Shown piece by piece: positions 8,867 to 16,862 of a DNA stretch of 64,000 nt. The notes under the pieces were generated by a model that made no database searches, had not been told where the DNA came from, and saw nothing but the letters and a program-made list of their open reading frames with translations. Made by a program: the position numbers and the translations under genes. Origin of the DNA: Neptunomonas qingdaonensis (lineage in GTDB: Bacteria > Pseudomonadota > Gammaproteobacteria > Pseudomonadales > Balneatricaceae); contig NZ_FOOU01000016.1 in NCBI RefSeq assembly GCF_900113275.1, positions 27,813-91,812 on the forward strand. The letters are read 5' to 3'. The stretch's first letter is position 1. The number at the start of each line of letters is the position of its first letter.

Positions 8867-8886
8867 AGAGTAGTGCGAACAATAAC

Positions 8887-9528
8887 TTAGATGCCGTATT
8901 CAGCTCGATATGCCTGGATTGCAGGTACGACTTCGTCATAACCACCGACTTCCAGTAGATAATCAACCACATCCTGCAGTGAAACAATGCTGATCACCTG
9001 CATGGCGTAATCACGCTCAACTTCCTGAATAGCCGATAGCTCACCTTTGCCACGCTCCATACGATTAAGTGCAATCATCACCGCGGCGGGTGTCGCTTCT
9101 GCGGCATTAATGATCTCCATTACTTCGCGGATGGCGGTACCGGCGGTAATGACGTCATCAATGATCATTACACGACCTTCTAATGGCGCGCCGACTAAGC
9201 TGCCGCCTTCGCCATGGCTTTTCGCTTCTTTACGGTTAAACACATAAGGCACGTCACGATTGTAATCGTTAGAGAGTGCAATCGCTGCCGCCGCCGCCAG
9301 CGGGATACCTTTGTAAGCAGGGCCAAACAATACATCAAATTCAACATTGGCTTCATCAATGGCCGCGGCATAGTAACGGCCTAATTTTGCCAGTGCCGTA
9401 CCGCTATTAAAAAGGCCTGCATTGAAAAAGTAGGGGCTAACCCGGCCAGATTTTAATGTGAACTCACCAAAGCGCAATACATTCTGTTCGATGGCAAACT
9501 GGATAAATTCTCTCTGGTAATCGCGCAT
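8887..9528 (-). CDS. pyrE: Orotate phosphoribosyltransferase
   Basis: Pyrimidine synthesis enzyme joining orotate and PRPP to give orotidine 5'-phosphate. The 213-residue protein begins [20 protein letters not shown] and has the conserved FTLKSGR(V)SPYFFNAG segment and the PRPP loop [16 protein letters not shown] near residues 120-135, with the paired acidic residues. [13 protein letters not shown] is the flexible catalytic loop (near 97-110). It faces mshP convergently and is divergent from crc, the same pyrE-crc pairing known from Pseudomonas. Confidence 0.97.
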   Translation of the reverse strand: MRDYQREFIQFAIEQNVLRFGEFTLKSGRVSPYFFNAGLFNSGTALAKLGRYYAAAIDEANVEFDVLFGPAYKGIPLAAAAAIALSNDYNRDVPYVFNRKEAKSHGEGGSLVGAPLEGRVMIIDDVITAGTAIREVMEIINAAEATPAAVMIALNRMERGKGELSAIQEVERDYAMQVISIVSLQDVVDYLLEVGGYDEVVPAIQAYRAEYGI

Positions 9529-9676
9529 GGCAGGGTCTCATATCGTATAAAACGCGTATTCTACCATTAGCTTGGCATATGAACGAGATTTTCGGGGGTT
9601 AGTAAATTTCCTTTTTGCTGACTACACTATACAATTCCCCTTTAACTTTTTTGTGCGCTTTACAGGAATAACCAAT

Positions 9677-10450
9677 ATGCGTGTTATCACCTTCAATACA
9701 CAAGGTATTGAACAGGCGGCTGATAGAGGCTTCTTCGACTGGATGGTCAAGCAGAATGCAGACGTCATCTGCTTGCAGGACCTTCGGCTAAGAGAATATC
9801 AGCTGGATGGTGACCGTTATCACCCTGAAGGCTATTATCCTTACTTCTTTGATGCGTTCGAAGATGGCTATAGCGGTGTGGCTATTTATACGCGCCAGGT
9901 GCCAAAAGCGATAATGACGGGTTTGGGATTTGAGCTGTGTGATACTCAGGGGCGCTTTATTCAGGCGGACTTTGATAAAGTCAGTGTGTCATCTCTGCAT
10001 ATCCCATCCGGACTAAAAAGCTTTTCGGCACAGCAAACAAAAGAAGAGTTTATGTCTCACTTTTTGGGGCACCTGAAGAAAACGTTACGTAAGCGTCGTG
10101 ACTTTATTTTTTGCGGCACTCTGAATACGGCTCATCGTCCAATGGATTTGAGTAATTGGTATGCGAACCAGACTGTTTCCGGTTTTCTGCCAAGTGAGCG
10201 TGCATGGATGGAAGAGATGCTGGGTGACCTGGGCTTTGTGGATGCTTTCCGTGAGATCAACAAGGCAGAGCGTCAGTTTACCTGGTGGCCGGATTACAAC
10301 CGCGCCCGCACCTTAAATGAAGGCGCCCGACTGGATTATCAGATAACTACGGCGAACCTGCGTAAGATGGTTAAAAACGTATCTATTTTTAAAGACCAGA
10401 TGTTTTCTGAGCATGCGCCGTTAACCATCGATTACGATGGTGATTTTTAA
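9677..10450 (+). CDS. crc: Catabolite repression control protein Crc
   Basis: Crc works with Hfq to repress translation of catabolic mRNAs carrying A-rich motifs. The 258-residue protein has the exonuclease III/AP endonuclease fold, but the catalytic positions are changed as in Pseudomonas Crc: the metal-binding Glu is in CLQDLR as Asp, the GDxN motif reads GTLN, and the final SDH motif reads SEHAPL. This argues for an RNA-repression role rather than nuclease activity. Conserved Crc phrases include GLGFELCDTQGRFIQADFDK and SERAWMEEMLGDLG. The frame is open to 9572, but ATG 9677 has AGGAA upstream and matches the Crc N-terminus (MRVITFNTQGI). It is divergent from pyrE and followed by a bidirectional terminator. 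Confidence 0.88.
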   Translation: MRVITFNTQGIEQAADRGFFDWMVKQNADVICLQDLRLREYQLDGDRYHPEGYYPYFFDAFEDGYSGVAIYTRQVPKAIMTGLGFELCDTQGRFIQADFDKVSVSSLHIPSGLKSFSAQQTKEEFMSHFLGHLKKTLRKRRDFIFCGTLNTAHRPMDLSNWYANQTVSGFLPSERAWMEEMLGDLGFVDAFREINKAERQFTWWPDYNRARTLNEGARLDYQITTANLRKMVKNVSIFKDQMFSEHAPLTIDYDGDF

Positions 10451-10481
10451 AACTCCTTAGATAAACAAAGAGCAGAAAAAC

Positions 10482-10507
10482 AAAAAGGGTGCCGAAGCAC
10501 CCTTTTT
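10482..10507. terminator. Bidirectional intrinsic terminator between crc and rph
   Basis: A perfect stem AAAAAGGGTGC / GCACCCTTTTT with a CGAA tetraloop ends in T5 on the plus strand and begins with A5, so it can stop crc from the left and rph from the right. The two genes converge here. Confidence 0.93.
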
Positions 10508-10525
10508 AATGTCTAAAAAAGCTTA

Positions 10526-11245
10526 TTAATTGAAAGCCGCTTTTTGCATCTCAATAATTTCTTTAATGCCTTTATTCGCCAGAGCCAGCATTTTGTTCAG
10601 CTCGTCCTGAGTATATGGCGCGCCTTCGGCAGTACCCTGTACTTCAATAAAACCACCCTGGTCAGTCATGATGACATTCATATCAGTTTCTGCTGACGAG
10701 TCTTCGTCGTAATCCAGATCCAATACGGCTTCACCTTTATAGATGCCCACAGAAATAGCCGCCAGCATATATTTGATTGGATTACCTTTTAGCGCGCCAT
10801 GTTTATCTTTTTTCAGGAAGTTAATGGCATCCATGAGCGCTACGCAAGCACCGGTAATCGATGCGGTACGTGTGCCGCCATCGGCCTGAATAACATCGCA
10901 GTCGATAGTAATGGTATTTTCGCCGAGTTTTTTAAGATCCAGAGCGGCGCGTAGTGAGCGACCAATAAGACGTTGGATTTCGATAGTACGGCCTGTTTGC
11001 TTACCGCGTGCCGCTTCCCGGCCATTACGCGTATTGGTAGAGCGAGGTAGCATTCCATATTCGGCGGTCACCCAGCCAGAACCTGAACCACGCAAAAAGC
11101 GCGGCACGCCACGCTCAACCGTAGCGGTACAGATCACTTTTGTCTCACCAAATTCAACCAGCACCGAACCTTCTGCATGCTTAGTGAAATTACGTGTAAT
11201 ACGGATTTCACGCAACTGGTCGGGTTGGCGACCACTCGGACGCAT
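10526..11245 (-). CDS. rph: Ribonuclease PH
   Basis: Phosphate-dependent 3'-5' exoribonuclease that trims tRNA 3' ends. From ATG at 11245 the protein is 239 residues and starts [12 protein letters not shown], the normal family N-terminus. Conserved segments include [37 protein letters not shown] and [19 protein letters not shown], plus the C-terminal [12 protein letters not shown]. The frame is open upstream: ATG 11293 would add 16 residues and has AAGGTG at a good distance, so the true start could be there. It lies divergently beside yicC, as in E. coli and Pseudomonas. Confidence 0.95.
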   Translation of the reverse strand: MRPSGRQPDQLREIRITRNFTKHAEGSVLVEFGETKVICTATVERGVPRFLRGSGSGWVTAEYGMLPRSTNTRNGREAARGKQTGRTIEIQRLIGRSLRAALDLKKLGENTITIDCDVIQADGGTRTASITGACVALMDAINFLKKDKHGALKGNPIKYMLAAISVGIYKGEAVLDLDYDEDSSAETDMNVIMTDQGGFIEVQGTAEGAPYTQDELNKMLALANKGIKEIIEMQKAAFN

Positions 11246-11398
11246 GCTGGCAAGACCCAGGTTTTGAAGTTGATCTGACATGGTAGGACTCATCTGTAAA
11301 ATACACCTTAACAATAATGAATGATTTGCTGCATAGAGCATCGGTCTTCAGACTGGTAAACTAGCCGAATAGGATAATTCTAATCGAGATACGACAAC

Positions 11399-12262
11399 AT
11401 GACACGTAGTATGACCGCTTTTGCTCGTCAAGAGAGCCAACAGGCGTGGGGAACCCTCACCTGGGAAGTCCGTTCTGTTAACCATCGCTTCCTTGAACCT
11501 CAATTGAGACTCCCGGAACAGCTCCGGGAGCTGGAAGGGGCATTGCGGGAAACACTGCGCAAACGCTTCAGCCGTGGCAAGGTCGAATGCATGCTGCGTT
11601 TTATACCCGATGAGCAAGCACAAACACTGCAAGTCAACGAAGCATTTGCCAAGCAGCTACTTGCCGCTACTGAGCAGATGGAGCAGTTAATGCCCGTATC
11701 TCAGTCGTTGAATCCGCTCGACCTGTTGCGTTGGCCGGGTGTTTTGCAAGACGTAAAGATTGATATGGAAGAAGTAAAGCGTGAAGCCCTGCAGCTATTC
11801 AATAAGGCGCTGGCAGATCTTCAGGCAGGCCGTGAGCGCGAAGGCAAAGAGCTGGCAGGTTTAATAGAGCAGCGTCTAGATGCTATTAGTATTGTAATCA
11901 GTGACGTGCGCACCAAGCTTCCGCAGATCCTGCAGAATCAACGTAACATGCTCAGATCACGTGTCACCGATCTGGGTGTGGATCTAGACCCGCAACGGCT
12001 TGAGCAAGAAGTGGTACTGCTGGCACAAAAAGCCGATGTAGATGAAGAGATGGATCGCCTCGACACACACGTACAGGAAGTACGCCGTATCCTTAAACAG
12101 AAAGAACCCATAGGTCGCCGTTTAGACTTCCTGATGCAGGAACTCAACCGTGAAGCGAACACGCTTTCATCGAAATCGATAGTGACGGATACCACGCAAA
12201 GCGCGGTGGAGCTTAAGGTATTAATTGAACAGATGCGGGAGCAAATTCAAAACATTGAATAA
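11399..12262 (+). CDS. yicC: YicC-family endoribonuclease
   Basis: YicC proteins act as endoribonucleases in RNA turnover (E. coli YicC helps degrade the small RNA RyhB). The 287-residue protein begins MTRSMTAFAR and has the conserved WEVRSVNHRFLEP block, a charged helical middle, and the C-terminal GRRLDFLMQELNREANTL-type signature near residues 240-258. Rph and YicC are neighbours in many gammaproteobacteria. In Pseudomonas gmk-rpoZ-spoT follows directly, but here those genes lie 25 kb away. A partial, decayed copy of codons about 200-241 is found at 19524-19609. Confidence 0.95.
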   Translation: MTRSMTAFARQESQQAWGTLTWEVRSVNHRFLEPQLRLPEQLRELEGALRETLRKRFSRGKVECMLRFIPDEQAQTLQVNEAFAKQLLAATEQMEQLMPVSQSLNPLDLLRWPGVLQDVKIDMEEVKREALQLFNKALADLQAGREREGKELAGLIEQRLDAISIVISDVRTKLPQILQNQRNMLRSRVTDLGVDLDPQRLEQEVVLLAQKADVDEEMDRLDTHVQEVRRILKQKEPIGRRLDFLMQELNREANTLSSKSIVTDTTQSAVELKVLIEQMREQIQNIE

Positions 12263-12304
12263 ATAAAGTAACTTTACAGTGCTTCAATATAGAAGAATGA
12301 GAAG

Positions 12305-12342
12305 ATACCGAGCCTGCGAGCCGCAGGTGCTCGGTATTTTTT
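12305..12342. terminator. Bidirectional terminator between yicC and the aas-type gene
   Basis: Long hairpin: ATACCGAG and CTGC on the left arm, GAGCC loop, GCAG and CTCGGTAT on the right arm, with one mismatch region, followed by T6 on the plus strand. A-rich bases on the left side are weaker, so it works best for yicC and less surely for the convergent gene. Confidence 0.85.
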
Positions 12343-12349
12343 CAGTGTT

Positions 12350-15300
12350 TTAAGCCGTTTCGCTCAGGGCTAATTTCTTAGCCGTTGCAAAATCGTTTTT
12401 CCCCGACCCTAACTTAGGCACTGTATCCACTGCTACCCAGTTGGCTGGAATCATTAAACCGCTGACGCCATTAGCTAGCATGGTTTGCCTGACACCAGAA
12501 GTTTCCAAATGTCCTTCATAGAGTAGTGTTATCGACTCACCTTTCTTGTCGCAAGGAAGGTTGATAGCGACGAGCTCTATATCTTTTTCGGGTATGGCAT
12601 TGCGGACGTTTTGCTCTAGCTCGCTCAAGCTAATCATCTCACCAGCTATTTTGGCAAATCGGGAGTAGCGGTCCAAAATGGTGAGGAAGCCTTGCTCATC
12701 AATTGAGCCTTTGTCGCCGGTCACATACCAGCGTTGGTCCTCAATTTGTTTTAGGACTTCGGCATTTTTTTCAGGGTTGTTAAGGTAACCCTGCATCACT
12801 TGCACACCGCCGATGAGGATCATACCCGCTTCGCCAGTGGTTAACTCTGCGAAAGTGTTTGGATCTACTATCTTAAAGCTCGTTCCCGGTAGCGGCATTC
12901 CGACGGTACCTTGTTTTCCGCCTTTTTGTACTTTCCAATAGTGTGTATCGAGCGCGTCTGGTAGGTTGACGCTGGCGACCGGCGTGGTTTCTGTACAGCC
13001 ATAGCCCTCTAAAATTGGCTTGCCAAACTTCAATTGGAAGCTGTCCCGTACATCTGAATTCAGTTTTTCGGCCCCAGAAACGACGATACGTAAGCTGTCG
13101 AACATAAGCGGGTGCACTTTATGATTACGCGCAAACAGCCGTAAGAAAGTCGATGTGCCACACATGACGGTTGCTTGATGCTTCGCCACGGCTTTGGCGA
13201 TACCTAATGCGTCTGTTGGATCAGGGTGACAGATCATCGGCAAACCTTCGATCAAAGGCAAGAATTGAGTAACCGTTAAACCAAATGCATGAAACAACGG
13301 CAAGGAGGCCATGATAACGTCATCATCATTCATATTGAGCACATCAGCGGCCTGTTTAACATTGGCCATGATATTGCGATGACTCAACATAACGCCTTTA
13401 GGTGCGCCTTCACTGCCGCTCGAAAAGAGAATGGCAGCGGTTGCAAGTGGATCACGTTGTTTACACACCAAGCGAGTAAGCAGAGAGGCCGGAAGGAGCT
13501 TAGCCATTAGCCAATGGCTGAGTAGCTCGCCTTTGCCTATAGTTTTTTTCAGTTCTTCTAAATAGACAAGCTGCACACCGTCAAATAATGGGGTTAGATC
13601 TACACCGCGCTTCGCTAGTTTTTTAACAAAGCGCTCAGATGTGTAGATGGTTGTGATGTTAGCCTGTTTTACTGCCGACAGTAGTGCGTCAACGGAAGCT
13701 GAATAGTTCAGGTTTACGACTGTTTTTCCTGCCATGAGAGATGCCATATTGGCTAACACCCCGCCAGCGCTGGTAGGCACTAATAAGCCGACTTGTTCTT
13801 CTGGACTGAGCTTTCCAATACGCCGAGATATTGCCATAGCACCCGCCAGGGCACTTAAACCCGACATGTCTGCCCCAGTAGTGTCTGCAATCGCCAGGCT
13901 GGTGCCTTGCTGCTTGGCGGTAGTGACCCAAGCTTCTGCTAGTGTTGGCAGTTGTTCAACATAGTTCTGCCAAGAGCTGATGGATAGATCAAAAACCCGA
14001 CGCTTAAGCACATCAACCGCGGTGTTTTTATCTAAAGGAGCGCCAAAAGACACGACAATATCACGTTTTATACCACGAGAACTGTGGCGTTTGAGTCGCT
14101 CAGAAGAGTGAGAGAATTTACTGCCCCATAGGCCGCGAAGATAAAATGGAACGATGCTGACATTGTCGTTTGCTTCTTTACAGGCAATCTCATAACCACG
14201 ACGAAATTCAGCAAGATGACCTGTACGACTAATGCTGCCTTCAGGGAAGATGCAAACGACTTCGCCAGCATTAAGAGCCTCGGTAACTTTAGCGAGGGAG
14301 TCTCGGCTTGATGTGCCTGGCTGAATGGGTACGCAGCCCATCATTTTTAGAAAGCTGTTGAGGTACCATTTGTCGTAAATTGATTTCAACATTACAAATC
14401 TGATGGGGCGGGGAGTTGCGATTTGAATGATGGCCCAATCTACCCAGCTAATGTGGTTACCCAGTAGTAGTACGCCACCACTGCTAGGGATGTTCTTCAT
14501 CCCTTGCACGCTAACACGGTAGCGTTTGCTCATTAATGAACTAAGAATAACGCGTACCAAACTTTGCGGTAGCTTTACGATGGTATACAAACCACCGATT
14601 AATGCTACCGCAGCGATGATCTGTAACAGGGTACGGCTGTCAAATCCTTGTAGAGAGAACACAACGGTCAGCGCTAAAAAGCTGGCCATGGCAACATTCT
14701 GCACCCAGTTATTAACGGCGAGCACTTTCCCCATCTCATGATCTTCGGCATGAAATTGTATTAAGGCATTTAAAGGGACAATGAATAACCCTCCTGAAAC
14801 CCCCACAACTGTAAATAGTAATGCTTGGCCTTGCAGAGTTGTGATGCTTGGCAGTAGCCATAAGCTAAAAGCAACCCCTAGCGCACCTAAGGGTACGAGT
14901 CCCGTTTCTATATAATGACGTGATGCTCGTCCAGCTAGCCATGAACCAAAGACGATACCAAGGCCGGTACATGCAAGAACACCTTGAATGATGACTGTGT
15001 TAGTAACTCCAAAACTATCTTTTGCGTAGGAAGGAAATGCAGATAAAAGTACTTGGCCTACAGACCAGAATGTTGCCAACCCAATGATGGATAAACGGAT
15101 GACCGCGCGGTTGTTGACTGCTTTAAGATTGCTAGCAATGAGCTTGCCTTTGATGTAATCGGGCACTGAAAACTGTTTTGACGGTTCGCCTTGCTCGAGT
15201 GTCGGCAGGCGATACATGGCTAGTAGCTCGAGCACAGCATTGAACACTAAGATCCAACCCAGTGGCGCGATAGCCAAGAGAATAGCGCTGCTATCTGTCG

Positions 15301-15808
15301 CCCCCTCAGGGTAAAGGGATTCAAAGAAGAGAGAGTACACTACAGTGCCTGCTAAAATAGCAACGATAGTGACCGCTTGTACCAGCGCGTTAGCGGGAAC
15401 TAAGCCCTCCTTTCCAAAAAGAGGCTTGATGTAGCCGTACTTGGCTGGTGAGTAAAATGCTGACTGAATTGCTAGTAAAAAGGTCATGGCAAAAGCAGCC
15501 CAAAACCAGCCTTGGTAGTAGCAAAAGGTAATGGCTAAGGTGAGGCCTACTGCAAACCAAGCAGCGACTTTGAGGACTTTATTTTTGGGGTATTTATCGG
15601 CAACAAATGCTGACGGCGATAACAGTAAGATAAAAGGCAGCAGGATTAAACCGTTAATAATCGCGGTTAAGATAACCTGAGTCTGGTCGTCGTACACTTT
15701 GAAGATAGTGTTTTGAATTACAATCTTGTGGCCGAGGTCAACAAAGGCGTTAAGAAACACAGCCGCTAAGTAAGCTAAAGAGCCGGTGATTTTGAGTAGT
15801 TTATCCAT
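12350..15808 (-). CDS. aas: Fused lysophospholipid transporter / acyltransferase / acyl-ACP synthetase (LplT-Aas type)
   Basis: A 1152-residue three-part protein. Residues about 1-430 are a twelve-segment MFS transporter like LplT, which flips lysophospholipids inward. Residues about 435-640 are a PlsC-type acyltransferase with the HX4D motif (GNHISWVDWAI) and the FPEG(S) motif. Residues about 650-1150 are an AMP-binding acyl-ACP synthetase with LFSSGSEGAPKG as P-loop, YGCTETTP and a C-terminal GSGKNDF containing the catalytic Lys. Together they would import, activate and re-acylate lyso-phosphatidylethanolamine. In E. coli lplT and aas are separate adjacent genes; the fused form is known in other gammaproteobacteria. 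A dyad lies 35 bp upstream, and a regulator is divergently transcribed. Confidence 0.92.
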   Translation of the reverse strand: MDKLLKITGSLAYLAAVFLNAFVDLGHKIVIQNTIFKVYDDQTQVILTAIINGLILLPFILLLSPSAFVADKYPKNKVLKVAAWFAVGLTLAITFCYYQGWFWAAFAMTFLLAIQSAFYSPAKYGYIKPLFGKEGLVPANALVQAVTIVAILAGTVVYSLFFESLYPEGATDSSAILLAIAPLGWILVFNAVLELLAMYRLPTLEQGEPSKQFSVPDYIKGKLIASNLKAVNNRAVIRLSIIGLATFWSVGQVLLSAFPSYAKDSFGVTNTVIIQGVLACTGLGIVFGSWLAGRASRHYIETGLVPLGALGVAFSLWLLPSITTLQGQALLFTVVGVSGGLFIVPLNALIQFHAEDHEMGKVLAVNNWVQNVAMASFLALTVVFSLQGFDSRTLLQIIAAVALIGGLYTIVKLPQSLVRVILSSLMSKRYRVSVQGMKNIPSSGGVLLLGNHISWVDWAIIQIATPRPIRFVMLKSIYDKWYLNSFLKMMGCVPIQPGTSSRDSLAKVTEALNAGEVVCIFPEGSISRTGHLAEFRRGYEIACKEANDNVSIVPFYLRGLWGSKFSHSSERLKRHSSRGIKRDIVVSFGAPLDKNTAVDVLKRRVFDLSISSWQNYVEQLPTLAEAWVTTAKQQGTSLAIADTTGADMSGLSALAGAMAISRRIGKLSPEEQVGLLVPTSAGGVLANMASLMAGKTVVNLNYSASVDALLSAVKQANITTIYTSERFVKKLAKRGVDLTPLFDGVQLVYLEELKKTIGKGELLSHWLMAKLLPASLLTRLVCKQRDPLATAAILFSSGSEGAPKGVMLSHRNIMANVKQAADVLNMNDDDVIMASLPLFHAFGLTVTQFLPLIEGLPMICHPDPTDALGIAKAVAKHQATVMCGTSTFLRLFARNHKVHPLMFDSLRIVVSGAEKLNSDVRDSFQLKFGKPILEGYGCTETTPVASVNLPDALDTHYWKVQKGGKQGTVGMPLPGTSFKIVDPNTFAELTTGEAGMILIGGVQVMQGYLNNPEKNAEVLKQIEDQRWYVTGDKGSIDEQGFLTILDRYSRFAKIAGEMISLSELEQNVRNAIPEKDIELVAINLPCDKKGESITLLYEGHLETSGVRQTMLANGVSGLMIPANWVAVDTVPKLGSGKNDFATAKKLALSETA

Positions 15809-15842
15809 AAGAACATTCCTTGGTGTGATTCGAATGCCATCC

Positions 15843-15858
15843 AGTATTGGCGAATACT
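15843..15858. promoter_or_regulatory. Dyad upstream of the aas-type gene, possible operator
   Basis: AGTATT-GGCG-AATACT, a perfect 6-bp inverted repeat around four bases, centred about 42 bp from the aas-type start and about 130 bp from the divergent HTH gene. Related half-site sequences (AATACT, AGTATTAC) recur at 15869-15875 and near 15907. The regulator that binds is unknown; the neighbouring HTH protein is the obvious candidate. Confidence 0.4.
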
Positions 15859-15978
15859 CGAGAGATGAAATACTATCTGCAAAAGGCGCGGCACATCAAA
15901 CATATAGTATTACATTATGATCCTTACAAGGATTGCTGCGTTTTTGTTTGGTTCTGAATTTTCTTGTGAGCTAGGAAT

Positions 15979-16743
15979 ATGACTTCTGTAAAGCACCGTC
16001 CGCAAACCAATGCCTTGATTGCCACGCTTAAGCGTCAACTTAAAGCGAGTGGCAAAACCTATCAAGATATCGCTTCATTGCTAGGGTTAAGTGAGGCATC
16101 TATTAAGCGGTTATTTCGTGAAGGTGATTTGTCGTTGCCGCGTTTAGAAATAATTTGTGATGGCATCGGACTTGAGCTGAGCGAGCTATTTCAATTAATG
16201 GCCCATCAGAGACAGCAACTGCAGGGCTTGAGTCGTGAGCAGGAACAGCAAATTGTCGATGATCAGGTGCTTCTATTGGTCGCTATCTGTTGCGTTAATG
16301 GTTACAAGTTTCAAGAGATTCTTGATCAGTACACGCTTGAGCAAACAACACTAATCAGCAAGTTAGCCGCTCTGGATCGGCTCAAAATAATTGAGTTACT
16401 GCCTAACAACCGCATTAAATTATGCATAGCGCCAAACTTCAATTGGCTTGCTAACGGGCCTATTCAAAACTTTTTCCATAGCCGAATTAAAGAAGAGTTT
16501 TTTCAAGCATCATTTGCAAAATCATTTGATAAGTTGCTAGTGGCTAACGGCCTAATTGCTAATAGCAGTAATGCCGAATTGCAAAAACGCATGCAGAAAT
16601 TAATCAATGAGTTTACTGAGCATAGCCGTAAAGATGCCGCCCTGGAGATGGGTGAGCGACATGGCACTATGATGGTAGTGGCGATGCGACAGTGGCAGCC
16701 TAGTTTGTTTAAAGGCCATGTTAAAAAAGCTCCATGTAGATAA
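15979..16743 (+). CDS. Cro/CI-type helix-turn-helix regulator divergent from aas
   Basis: A 254-residue putative transcription factor. Residues about 15-75 form an XRE-like helix-turn-helix (LKASGKTYQDIASLLGLSEA, then IKRLFREGDLSLPRLEIIC), which probably binds DNA. The remaining 170 residues contain a second winged-helix-like stretch (SKLAALDRLKIIELLPNNRIKL) and a helical C-terminus that I do not recognise. ATG 15979 is preceded by TAGGAAT. It is divergent from the phospholipid repair gene, so control of that gene by a membrane or fatty-acid signal is a reasonable guess but is not shown. Confidence 0.75.
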   Translation: MTSVKHRPQTNALIATLKRQLKASGKTYQDIASLLGLSEASIKRLFREGDLSLPRLEIICDGIGLELSELFQLMAHQRQQLQGLSREQEQQIVDDQVLLLVAICCVNGYKFQEILDQYTLEQTTLISKLAALDRLKIIELLPNNRIKLCIAPNFNWLANGPIQNFFHSRIKEEFFQASFAKSFDKLLVANGLIANSSNAELQKRMQKLINEFTEHSRKDAALEMGERHGTMMVVAMRQWQPSLFKGHVKKAPCR

Positions 16744-16862
16744 GCACTCAGTAACCAAAGGTTGCAGAATACGCTACTTTTTTGCCTTTGCTGTTCTCGA
16801 GCCGTGAAAATCACAACACTGCTTTCCATCACCACTGACGTGGATCATGAAGGAGAGTTGTT

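Noticed and set aside
16503..16835. 110-residue minus-strand frame at the end of the HTH regulator gene
   Set aside because: Mostly antisense to the regulator, with no ribosome site or known motif.
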